A DNA stretch of 64,000 nucleotides, taken from assembly GCA_964355975.1 (NCBI GenBank), contig CAYHFW010000002.1, positions 124,001-188,000 of the forward strand. The letters are read 5' to 3'. The notes beneath the pieces are model-generated. The model was given only the letters and a program-made list of their open reading frames with translations. It made no database searches and was not told the DNA's origin. Each line of letters begins with the position of its first letter. The stretch's first letter is position 1. This stretch comes from F1-60-MAGs104 sp964355975 (GTDB lineage Bacteria; Planctomycetota; Phycisphaerae; Phycisphaerales; SM1A02). Below are positions 52,737 to 60,057 of this stretch, in pieces. The translations under genes were made by a program, and so were the position numbers.

Positions 52737-53984
52737 TCACGATCCGCTCGATCCCCACGCGCCGAGCAACAGCGCGAGGTCGCCGCCATCGACAAGTCCG
52801 TTTGCGTCTAGATCCGTGCAGCCGCTCCCAGCTCCCCATTCGACGAGCATCGTCGCGAGGTCGCCTGCATCGACCGATCCATTGTCGTTGATGTCTCGAC
52901 TCGGTAAGAACACGAGTTCTAGATCACCCGTTCCTGACGCCCCTTGGTAGCCGCCCACGCGAACGAGCAGGTTGTCGCACCCCACCACATCGAACGACAA
53001 CTCTGATTGCAAACCGGAGCCTGACCCACACGAATCATCGTCGCACCACGACTCCTGACTGCCAGTGGGCGGGAAAGTCGGCGGTTGGTAGACGCAGGTC
53101 GGCATGTGGTTGTACGCCACGAGCACCGTGTCCCAGTTGGCGTGGCCGCAGGTCGTGATGTAAAAGTGACCGTTCTCGCAAGGTGGAACATAGTTGAACC
53201 AGACGTCCTTCTGAATTTGAGCACAGGCCGTCGGCATCCCCGTCGTCGAAGTCGTCGCGGAAGTGGTCTGGAAGGGATTGAGTCCCGGCAGCAGCGATGT
53301 TGCGGCAGAGCACTCGTCTGAAAAAAACGGTGCAAACTGAACATCGAGGGAGTATGGACCATCTGCGACGACTGTTCCCATCCAGTCATTGAAGAATCGA
53401 TCTCCACCGTTCAGGATTCCGGTCCAGTTGAGCGGCTGATTCACGATGCAGGGCTGCCAGACGTCATTGACGTAGGATCCCGGGATCGCGCCGCGGCCGG
53501 TGACTGCCACGAAATGCCTTCTCGCGAGGTTGATTGTGACATTGCCAGCCGAAATGCTCGCCCGCTCACTCCAACAGAGTGGCCCAGGCCAGCAACTGTA
53601 AAGTGTGTCATCCGCTGCGGCGATCAGTTTGTAGCCCACGGGGAATCCGCCAATCGTCCATTGCTCAAAGAGGAAGAGTTCAACATCCCATCCTGGATCG
53701 CATGCGATCGTCCACCCAGTTGTGGATGTGAACTTCACCTCAAACAGGTCGATCGGGTCATCCACAGCGCCGAGAGTCGGGCACGTCCCACCACTCGTTC
53801 CGCTGCCGGTCTGTCCCTTCACCAGTGTGATCGCCCCAAATGCGGTTGTTGTCGCGACGGCGACTTGTCGCGCATCACCGGTCTGTTGCCCAGTGTCCAC
53901 CGATCCTTCGTCGAATTCCGGTCCCGCGATTGCGGTCAGTGCGACAAGCAGGACGATCACGGTTGAAGTGCTCAAAGTTTTCAT
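52737..53984 (-). CDS. Secreted protein with C-terminal dockerin-like Asp/Gly repeats
   Basis: 415 residues. A signal peptide (MKTLSTSTVIVLLVALTAIA) is followed by a Cys- and aromatic-rich beta region (about 25-250), then a domain like those binding polysaccharide or acting as pre-peptidase C-type modules (about 200-355, DVWFNYVPPCENGHFYITTCG, NLLVRVGGYQG), and a C-terminal pair DINDNGSVDAGDLATMLVEW / DLDANGLVDGGDLALLLGAW. These are calcium-loop-like motifs of the dockerin type, widespread at the ends of secreted Phycisphaerae proteins and presumed to be a sorting or anchoring signal there. No catalytic domain was recognised. A promoter with an overlapping palindrome lies about 115 bases upstream. 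Confidence 0.87.
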   Translation of the reverse strand: MKTLSTSTVIVLLVALTAIAGPEFDEGSVDTGQQTGDARQVAVATTTAFGAITLVKGQTGSGTSGGTCPTLGAVDDPIDLFEVKFTSTTGWTIACDPGWDVELFLFEQWTIGGFPVGYKLIAAADDTLYSCWPGPLCWSERASISAGNVTINLARRHFVAVTGRGAIPGSYVNDVWQPCIVNQPLNWTGILNGGDRFFNDWMGTVVADGPYSLDVQFAPFFSDECSAATSLLPGLNPFQTTSATTSTTGMPTACAQIQKDVWFNYVPPCENGHFYITTCGHANWDTVLVAYNHMPTCVYQPPTFPPTGSQESWCDDDSCGSGSGLQSELSFDVVGCDNLLVRVGGYQGASGTGDLELVFLPSRDINDNGSVDAGDLATMLVEWGAGSGCTDLDANGLVDGGDLALLLGAWGSSGS

Positions 53985-54339
53985 GTGTTGGACTCCTTGT
54001 TCAACGGGGTCAAGAGCGAGGCAGAAGTGAAACGGATGCCGTGTTCCGTGAAATCAAACATGTTCGGACAGTACCGTCCAAACCGTATTCATTTGCATAC
54101 TTGTGCAATATAACACGCTTTTGCGCTTGTGCAACTAAAGTCCTTCGTTTTACTGCCGTCTGGTCTGTGTTCGTAGCAGGGTCGGTTTCGCTCCCGCGTT
54201 CGAGCAGGGCCAGACCACGAGAGATTTGCAGAATTCGTGCTGCCTACCTCTCTCGCGTGCCGAAAACACGACGACGACCTCATCTGCTTGGAGCGATAGG
54301 CTTGTTGTCCCGACCCTCACCCGAGCACGTCTCGCACCC
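53985..54339. promoter_or_regulatory. Divergent intergenic region with palindromic operator and minus-strand promoter
   Basis: 355 bases between the dockerin-like gene and the regulator gene. It is AT-richer than the rest around 54085-54150. Minus-strand promoter: TTGCAC (54134-54129) and TATATT (54112-54107), spacer 16. A perfect palindrome TTGCA-N6-TGCAA lies at 54093-54108, and the half-site CTTGTGCAA recurs at 54100-54108 and 54126-54134. These sites overlap or flank the promoter and lie beside a Lrp/AsnC-like regulator gene. A longer reading frame for that regulator reaches back to 54226, but no clear plus-strand promoter was found. Confidence 0.6.
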
Positions 54340-55317
54340 ATGCTGATCACCGAATCTTGCAATTCGAAACCCTCGCTCGAGACCCTCGATCCGTTCGATC
54401 TTGCGCTCGTGGCCGAATTGGTGGCTCGACCCCGGACGACCGGTCGAGATCTTGCTGCCCTGCTCGAAGTTTCAGAGGCGAGCATTTCTCGCCGTCTCGC
54501 ACAGCTGCGCGAGGAGGGAGTCGTTCGATTCCATGGATTCGTGCCCCCCCACTTTCTGGGAATGCACTCCGCCATCACCCTCTATATCGATACCGATGGC
54601 GACCCAGGACCGCCTGCGATCGCGCTCGCGAAACTGCCTCACCTGCATTTCGTTGCCACCGTGGCAGATCGCAACGAAATCGTCGCCTTCATGCTTTCAC
54701 CCAGTGGCGAAGCCGCGACTGAACGAATCGACCGCGATGTTGTGACCATCCCCGGAGTCGTCGCGGTGCGCTCTGCACCGATGCTCCACTACTTCACACC
54801 GCAGCCATCGCGACGGGTCGAATCGAATCCGCCAAATGCTGGCCGTCTCCGCGAGCATGGGGTTTTTGATTCGGCAGATCGAGCCATGATTCTTGTCGCT
54901 CAGCGCGATGGACGCTCGACAGTCGCATCACTCGCCGCAGCCGCGGGACTCTCACCCGCCGCAGCCGGAGAGCGATTTCAGAAACTGCTCGACTCTGGGG
55001 CGTTGACGATCCTGTGCTGCACGGCGCCGGCAAGGCTCGGCCGCCGAATCACTGCAATACTCAGGATGCAGATCCGCGGACCGATTGGACCCTCGGCGAC
55101 AGCGATCGATCGCCTGACGGGTGCCTCGTATGTCGTGGTTGCAGGAGGTGACTGGCAGATTTCAGTTGAGGTAGACGTCAAAGACGAGGAAGAACTTGCT
55201 GCGCTCGCTGCGACGATTCGGGAACTGCATTGCGTTGTCGGGATGCAGGTGCTCCCACTGCGCGCAGTTCTCAAGGACACCTACGACTGGGGCGCACCAG
55301 ACTGCACGGGTCGATAG
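54340..55317 (+). CDS. Tandem-duplicated Lrp/AsnC-family transcriptional regulator
   Basis: 325 residues from ATG 54340; an ATG at 54226 is in frame, but its extra 38 residues look non-coding. Two units of winged helix plus RAM-type ligand domain are visible. Unit 1: HTH LDPFDLALVAELVARPRTTGRDLAALLEVSEASISRRLAQL (landmarks FDLALVAEL and SEASISRRLAQLREEG), ligand part HFLGMHSAITLYID to VAVRSAPMLHYF. Unit 2: FDSADRAMILVAQRDGRS, AAAGLSPAAAGERFQKLLDSG, ligand part GRRITAILRMQIRG to VVGMQVLPLRAVLKD. Lrp/AsnC regulators sense amino acids or similar small molecules. The neighbouring promoter with a TTGCA-N6-TGCAA palindrome is a candidate target. Confidence 0.85.
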   Translation: MLITESCNSKPSLETLDPFDLALVAELVARPRTTGRDLAALLEVSEASISRRLAQLREEGVVRFHGFVPPHFLGMHSAITLYIDTDGDPGPPAIALAKLPHLHFVATVADRNEIVAFMLSPSGEAATERIDRDVVTIPGVVAVRSAPMLHYFTPQPSRRVESNPPNAGRLREHGVFDSADRAMILVAQRDGRSTVASLAAAAGLSPAAAGERFQKLLDSGALTILCCTAPARLGRRITAILRMQIRGPIGPSATAIDRLTGASYVVVAGGDWQISVEVDVKDEEELAALAATIRELHCVVGMQVLPLRAVLKDTYDWGAPDCTGR

Positions 55318-55450
55318 CCTCCTCTCAGATCGGGTGGACACGAAATCGGTTGTGGATTCGCTCATCGAAAGCCACTCGGCGAGCACCCTGCTGAGACTGA
55401 GGCGCCTTGATGTGATTGCCTCTCTCGCCCGAACTCGGATCGCATCACAA

Positions 55451-55516
55451 GCCGTTCTTTGGAAAGAACGCATCACTGAGCGGGCCATTCCTTCCAAAGA
55501 ACGAGATTTGGTGCGA
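55451..55516. repeat. Dispersed palindromic element, module A, copy 2
   Basis: 66 bases, 63 identical to 17410-17475, in the same orientation. The 12-base inverted repeat CGTTCTTTGGAA / TTCCAAAGAACG is unchanged; the three differences are outside it or in the spacer. Conservation of the paired arms with drift elsewhere argues for a structured or recognised element. Confidence 0.88.
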
Positions 55517-55522
55517 TGGCGG

Positions 55523-55558
55523 TTTGAGCGCCGATTGAAGGACTCTGCCGCGCTCACG
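55523..55558. repeat. Remnant of module B (right end only)
   Basis: 36 bases beginning TTTGAGCGCCGA and ending GCCGCGCTCACG, matching 31 of 36 positions of 2129-2164, the right end of module B copy 2, by hand alignment. The left end and centre of module B are absent, so this looks like a deletion derivative of an A+B element. Confidence 0.6.
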
Positions 55559-55677
55559 TTGGATTGGGTGCGCTCACTTAGGAGCGCTGCTTCAGGGCGA
55601 CGGTCGGAACCAGTTTCACGAACTGACAGCACGGTTCATCGAGACTTCCAAGAGTCGATGCCCATTTCAGCAGCCCG

Positions 55678-57906
55678 CTACTGTCGAACGCCCATCCCCT
55701 CGAGTGCGCGCATGTGCCGCTCGATTGCGGCGCGTCGCTCAATTGAAAACTGACGCAGTGGATCGAGCGCGAACGTCGCATCAGCGTCGAGTGCTCCTTG
55801 CAGCGCGGCGCGCGCGCCGACTCGATCACCCTTCTGCTCGCGCACGACTGCAAGCCGCAGCCAACTCTCCGTGTGCCGTGCATTGAGTGCGAGCACTGCT
55901 TCGAGTGCATCTTCTGCGCTCTGCCACTCGCCACCCGCGACTTCTGCACTGCGAATTGCCAGCGTCGACTGCACCAAGAGCGCCGCGAACGCCTCGGGAT
56001 CATCCCCTGCGATCCCGCGAGCGCAATCGCGACCCTTGCCCAACCACTCTGCAGCCTCAGACGGAGTTGGATCGGCCGACGCCGCCGTGAGCCACTGTTG
56101 CGCGGCATAGACGGCGAGTATTGCCCGCGTTGGCCAGATCGCTGATGCGTCCGCAAGCGACTGCGCTGCTTGCGCCCGTGCAACGGCGAGTCGCTGGGTC
56201 GAGTTCGCCTGCGCTTCAGTGTTGATGAGCATGGCAGCACCGAGCGCGATGTTGTCCTGTGCGGCGAGGCGTGGACGAACAATGAACACAAGCGCGAGGG
56301 CCACCAAGGCGAACATCGCGCCCAACGCAATAGAAAGCCGTCGACCGCCCTTGCTCTGCATGCACTCGACGCGCCGTCCATTCCACGCGACTGCGAGGGC
56401 GAGCGTGAGCCATCCCCATAACGCGCTTCCTGGAAGCCAAAAGACCATGTCGATCTGCCCATGCGTCAAGACAACAACGCTCATCGCAGAGAGCCCGATC
56501 GCGATGCTCGCGTGAGATTCTTCAGCGCGCTCACTCATGAGACGCACGAGCACCCACGCGGTTGCAGCGCCGAGTGCGAGTCCACCCAATCTCCAGAACA
56601 AGACATCGGCGCCGTCGATCGCCGATGCCTCGAACGCGATCGAGATCACTGACGCGAAGACCACTGCGACAACAGCGAGTTCTGCAACACCCTTTGGTGC
56701 AATCGATGGAAGGGCGACCTGTGCATGCTGGGAATCCGAGCCAGTGCGTGGACGCCCCCACCAGACAAGCAGCAACTGCGCGGCGATCAGCCCGACCCCA
56801 GCAACGCCGACAGCGATCATCCAATCTGCAAATGCGCCATGTGCGCTGAGCACCTCTTCGACCGATTCTTGCGGGCGATACTGCAGAAATGCGCGCTGAA
56901 ATCCAGCGGGGCCAACGCCCATCCACGGAGCGCTCAGAAATGTCTGGACTGCCCCAACGAGGTAGTACCAGCGAAAGAGCAAACTCTGTTCGGCCCACTG
57001 CGATCCTGCGAGCCCACGCAACACAACTCCTGCGATTGCGACAAGCGGCAGGGCGACGAGCACGCGTGATGACCACGCAACTCCACGACGCAACAAGAGC
57101 GAGACGAAGAGACCGATCATGAGAGATGCGATGCCACCTTTCGAGCCACTCATCGCAACGAGCGCCACGCAGAAAAACGACGCGATCCAAAGCCAGAGTC
57201 GAAGGGCGAATGACCCTCGACCAACTGCAATGTTCGCCATGAGCACCGCAGATGCGACTGCGACGGTCGCGAAGACATTGGAGAATCCAAACCATCCAGT
57301 CGCTTCGTTCTGCCTGAGCCGGCGCTCATATGCGAGCGCTTGTGATGAGTCGGGCAGCCATCCATGCGCAGTGAGAAAACTCAGTTTCGTCTCTTCGTAG
57401 TACTGCACCATCGCGAAATGTTCCGATGACATCTGCGAGAGTCCACGCACCGCCATAACTACGGCAATTCCTCCGAGTGCCGCAACGGCCGCACGCCGAA
57501 GCACGAGCCCAGATTCGACGTTGGCCTGCGAAACCACCGCAATCACAAGGGCGAAACCAGCGATCCACGTCGAGGCTCGCCAGAGTTGGTCACCCCCTTC
57601 AACAGAGTGCATGAGAAGCAGCGCAAGCGCCGGAAGGCACAAGAGCGCTACGAACATCGCGAGTGATCCGATTCCCGCCGCACTCATCGCGCGGCGAACA
57701 ATCAACCACGAGGCTCCACCGAGCGCGAGCGCGTCGAGCAAAACGCTTTCCGCTGGAACCGCCCCAACAAACGACGAGGCCTCGATCGCAGGATCCATAT
57801 CGAAAACCGCAACGCCTGCGAATGAGAGCATCGCGCGCGCACCGACCGCGACAAGAATCGCTCCCATTGAAATGCGATCGGCAAGGGGCAGGTCGCTCTG
57901 ATTCAT
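55678..57906 (-). CDS. O-antigen ligase/polymerase-like membrane protein with TPR tail
   Basis: 742 residues from ATG 57906. Upstream in-frame ATGs at 57930 and 57960 would overlap the start of the divergent LOG gene. About 12 membrane helices (for example LADRISMGAILVAVGARAML, LWLWIASFFCVALVAMSGSK, VLVALPLVAIAGVVLRGL). The region GWFGFSNVFATVAVASAVL plus GSKGGIASLMIGL and the loop PWMGVGPAGFQRAFLQYRP are typical of the Wzy/WaaL-type O-antigen ligase domain. The C-terminal about 190 residues are soluble TPR-like helices (LAVARAQAAQSLADASAIWP, ALEAVLALNARHTESWLRLA). Expected role: transfer or polymerisation of a lipid-linked glycan at the outer leaflet of the inner membrane; glycan and acceptor unknown. 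Confidence 0.84.
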   Translation of the reverse strand: MNQSDLPLADRISMGAILVAVGARAMLSFAGVAVFDMDPAIEASSFVGAVPAESVLLDALALGGASWLIVRRAMSAAGIGSLAMFVALLCLPALALLLMHSVEGGDQLWRASTWIAGFALVIAVVSQANVESGLVLRRAAVAALGGIAVVMAVRGLSQMSSEHFAMVQYYEETKLSFLTAHGWLPDSSQALAYERRLRQNEATGWFGFSNVFATVAVASAVLMANIAVGRGSFALRLWLWIASFFCVALVAMSGSKGGIASLMIGLFVSLLLRRGVAWSSRVLVALPLVAIAGVVLRGLAGSQWAEQSLLFRWYYLVGAVQTFLSAPWMGVGPAGFQRAFLQYRPQESVEEVLSAHGAFADWMIAVGVAGVGLIAAQLLLVWWGRPRTGSDSQHAQVALPSIAPKGVAELAVVAVVFASVISIAFEASAIDGADVLFWRLGGLALGAATAWVLVRLMSERAEESHASIAIGLSAMSVVVLTHGQIDMVFWLPGSALWGWLTLALAVAWNGRRVECMQSKGGRRLSIALGAMFALVALALVFIVRPRLAAQDNIALGAAMLINTEAQANSTQRLAVARAQAAQSLADASAIWPTRAILAVYAAQQWLTAASADPTPSEAAEWLGKGRDCARGIAGDDPEAFAALLVQSTLAIRSAEVAGGEWQSAEDALEAVLALNARHTESWLRLAVVREQKGDRVGARAALQGALDADATFALDPLRQFSIERRAAIERHMRALEGMGVRQ

Positions 57907-57928
57907 CTCGTCGCTATCGTAGAAGCGC

Positions 57929-58576
57929 ATGACGACCTCTGCGCAGCGACCAACGATCACCGTCTATTGCGCGAGCGCGCGCGGACTCGACCCAGTCTTT
58001 CTCGAAGCTGCAAAGCATTTCGGCGAATCGATCGGTCGCTGCGGCATGAACCTCGTGTATGGCGGCGGCGGCATTGGATTGATGGGCGAGGTCGCTCGCA
58101 CCGCGCAACGTTCAGGCGCGCATGTCACTGGCATCATCACAGAACAGTTTCTCTCGCTCGAACAGGGCTGGACTGGCTGCGATGAACTCGTCGTCGTCGA
58201 CTCGATGCGCGAACGAAAGCGCCAACTTGAAGAGCGCGGTGATGGGTTCGCGATTCTCGCTGGAGGGCTTGGAACGTGGGAAGAATTCTTCGAGACGCTC
58301 GTTGGGCGGGTCATCGGCCGCCACACGAAACCAATCGGCTTGCTCAACACAAGTGGATTCGCTGATCCGCTCTGGCAACTCGTCAGCCACGGAGTTGAAC
58401 ATGGATTCGTCCGCTCGGCCGCGCGCGACCTGCTCTGGATGGAGAGCGATCCGCATCTGCTCGCGCAACGACTTCACACAGCAATGGCAACGCCAACTTC
58501 GCATGAACACGATGCCAAATCACTGCTTCCAATGCATGGGAGAGGCAATTCGCCAACAGGCGATGGAGCGAGCTAA
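57929..58576 (+). CDS. LOG-family protein (cytokinin-activating phosphoribohydrolase-like)
   Basis: 215 residues. TIGR00730-type fold: ITVYCASARGLDPVF, YGGGGIGLMGEVA (GGxxGLMG nucleotide loop), MRERKRQLEERGDGFAILAGGLGTWEEFFE. The family signature is usually ERKxxM ... PGGxGTxxE; here it is ERKRQL and AGGLGT, so the Pro is replaced by Ala and the Met by Leu while the catalytic Arg and Glu stay. LOG proteins release free cytokinin-type bases from nucleotide monophosphates, and many bacterial members are nucleotide monophosphate nucleosidases. The C-terminal 35 residues (ATPTSHEHDAKSLL on) are non-conserved. It runs into lpxI with three bases between. Confidence 0.88.
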   Translation: MTTSAQRPTITVYCASARGLDPVFLEAAKHFGESIGRCGMNLVYGGGGIGLMGEVARTAQRSGAHVTGIITEQFLSLEQGWTGCDELVVVDSMRERKRQLEERGDGFAILAGGLGTWEEFFETLVGRVIGRHTKPIGLLNTSGFADPLWQLVSHGVEHGFVRSAARDLLWMESDPHLLAQRLHTAMATPTSHEHDAKSLLPMHGRGNSPTGDGAS

Positions 58577-58579
58577 CGC

Positions 58580-59431
58580 GTGACCTCTTTGACTGCCCCC
58601 AACTCAACTGGCTCGATCGGAATGATCGCGGGCAGCGGTCTGCTGCCAATTCTCGTCGCCGATGGCATCCGCGCGAGTGGACGCAAAGTGTTTTGCGTCG
58701 GGCTGCGCGACCAATTCGACCCGACCCTGCGCGATCACTGTGACACCTTTCACACTGCAGGCACATTTCAGATCGGCAAGTGGATTCGTCTGCTCCGCCG
58801 CGCGCGCATCGAAGAGACGGTGATGGTCGGTCGAGTCGGCAAGGCGCAGATGTATGAGCCGCTGCGCCTGATTCGACAACTTCCTGATTTGCGCGCGATA
58901 CTGCTCTACTATCGCCGACTGCGTTTCGATCGGCGAAGCCACGTGCTCCTGCGTGTCGTCGCAGATGAACTTGCAACCTCTGGAGTACGCCTCATCGACT
59001 CGACGACTTACATCCCTGAGCACCTCGCATCCAAAGGAGTGATGGGATCTGTTCAGCCCGGTGCGTCGCAAGAGCGCGACGTCTCTTTCGGTTGGCCGAT
59101 TCTCTGCTCGATCGCGAACCTCGGAGTTGGCCAAGGCATCACGGTGCGCGCGTGCGATGTGATCTCTGTCGAAGCAATGGAAGGAACAGACGCGATGATC
59201 GAGCGCACAGCAGGTCTCTGCAAGAGCGGTGGATGGATGCTGCTCAAGACTGCACATGACTCGCATGACATGCGCGCAGATGTTCCCACCGTCGGCGTCG
59301 CGACTCTCGAGCGACTCGCCAAGTGCGGCGGGAAGATGCTCGTGCTCGGATCGGGGCGTGTCATCATGCTCGAGAAGCAGCGGATGATCGATGCCGCCAA
59401 TCGCTTGGGCATCGTTTTGCTCGGAATCTGA
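58580..59431 (+). CDS. lpxI: UDP-2,3-diacylglucosamine pyrophosphatase LpxI
   Basis: 283 residues, GTG start at 58580, three bases after the LOG stop. LpxI hydrolyses UDP-2,3-diacylglucosamine to lipid X and UMP, replacing LpxH in some Gram-negative lineages, at the cytosolic face of the inner membrane. Seen: the N-terminal domain start IGMIAGSGLLPILVADGIR, FQIGKWIRLLRRARIEETVMVGRVGK, the linker region FDRRSHVLLRVVADEL, and the C-terminal catalytic domain with VISVEAMEGTDAMIERTAGL (the EGTD motif) and MRADVPTVGVATLERLA. Length and both domains are complete. Its presence implies a lipid A-containing outer membrane. Confidence 0.95.
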   Translation: MTSLTAPNSTGSIGMIAGSGLLPILVADGIRASGRKVFCVGLRDQFDPTLRDHCDTFHTAGTFQIGKWIRLLRRARIEETVMVGRVGKAQMYEPLRLIRQLPDLRAILLYYRRLRFDRRSHVLLRVVADELATSGVRLIDSTTYIPEHLASKGVMGSVQPGASQERDVSFGWPILCSIANLGVGQGITVRACDVISVEAMEGTDAMIERTAGLCKSGGWMLLKTAHDSHDMRADVPTVGVATLERLAKCGGKMLVLGSGRVIMLEKQRMIDAANRLGIVLLGI

Positions 59432-59441
59432 GTGCCATCCC

Positions 59442-60005
59442 GTGCAATTCGTCTCAAGAGCAGGACTCAAACTCGCCCGCGCGCTCGAAGCTTTCTCGAT
59501 CAACCCATCAGGACTCGATTGTGCAGATTTCGGCTGCAATGCTGGAGGTTTCACCGACTGCTTGCTTCAGAATGGCGCCCGCAAAGTCGTTGCAGTCGAC
59601 ACTGGATATGGCATGCTCGACTGGAAGTTGCGCAACGACAAGCGGGTTGAAGTGCGCGAGCGCACCAACGTCTTGCACGCCCCGCCGCCAAAGGACGGCG
59701 TCGACCTTGTGGTGCTCGACATGGCGTGGACAAAGCAGGCGCATTCCATTCCGGTGGCACTCCGCTGGCTGCGGGCTGGGGGGCAAATTGTCTCGCTCAT
59801 CAAGCCGCACTACGAGTCGCAGGGGGACGAACGCAAGGCGCTCGTGAAGGGAGTTCTGCCTCCAGAAGTCGCAGCGCAGGTGATCGCGCGCGTCCTGGGC
59901 GAGATGGCTGCGCTCGGAGTGCGCGTCGCAAATGACACCCCGAGTCCGATCGAAGGTGGTGGTGGAAACTGCGAACATTTGGCGCATCTTTTTCGAGTGA
60001 ATTGA
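59442..60005 (+). CDS. TlyA-like rRNA methyltransferase domain without S4 domain
   Basis: 187 residues with GTG start at 59442 (VQFVSRAGLKLARALEAF). TlyA/RrmJ-type SAM methyltransferases methylate ribosomal RNA ribose 2'-OH. Seen: SRAGLKL, SAM motif DFGCNAGGFTDCLLQNGA, VVAVDTGYGMLDWKLRND, the catalytic region VVLDMAWTK (family usually VVxDxSFxS), LIKPHYESQ and a Gly-rich SPIEGGGGN loop typical of the family. Normal TlyA proteins carry an N-terminal S4 RNA-binding domain; here the protein begins directly at the SRxGxKL motif, so it would need another way to bind RNA. It sits 10 bases after lpxI. Confidence 0.88.
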   Translation: MQFVSRAGLKLARALEAFSINPSGLDCADFGCNAGGFTDCLLQNGARKVVAVDTGYGMLDWKLRNDKRVEVRERTNVLHAPPPKDGVDLVVLDMAWTKQAHSIPVALRWLRAGGQIVSLIKPHYESQGDERKALVKGVLPPEVAAQVIARVLGEMAALGVRVANDTPSPIEGGGGNCEHLAHLFRVN

Positions 60006-60057
60006 GTCGCGAAACCCTCCAAAGATTCGCCGTCATTGGTAGCATTTCAAGTTCGCT

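Larger units (their letters stand above)
55318..55677. other. Convergent gap with module A and a remnant of module B
   Basis: 360 bases between the end of the regulator gene and the end of the O-antigen-ligase-like gene. Module A copy 2 is at 55451-55516, followed at once by 55523-55558, which matches the right end of module B. No gene was identified. The minus-strand frame through this region is antisense to repeat sequence and out of frame with the ligase gene. Confidence 0.7.

Noticed and set aside
54226..54339. 38-codon N-terminal extension of the Lrp-like regulator
   Set aside because: The extra sequence is Thr/Ser/Arg-rich with no helix-turn-helix character, and the helix-turn-helix starts soon after the ATG at 54340.
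57907..57960. Earlier starts of the O-antigen-ligase-like protein
   Set aside because: They would overlap the start codon of the divergent LOG-family gene at 57929; the ATG at 57906 leaves a 22-base gap.
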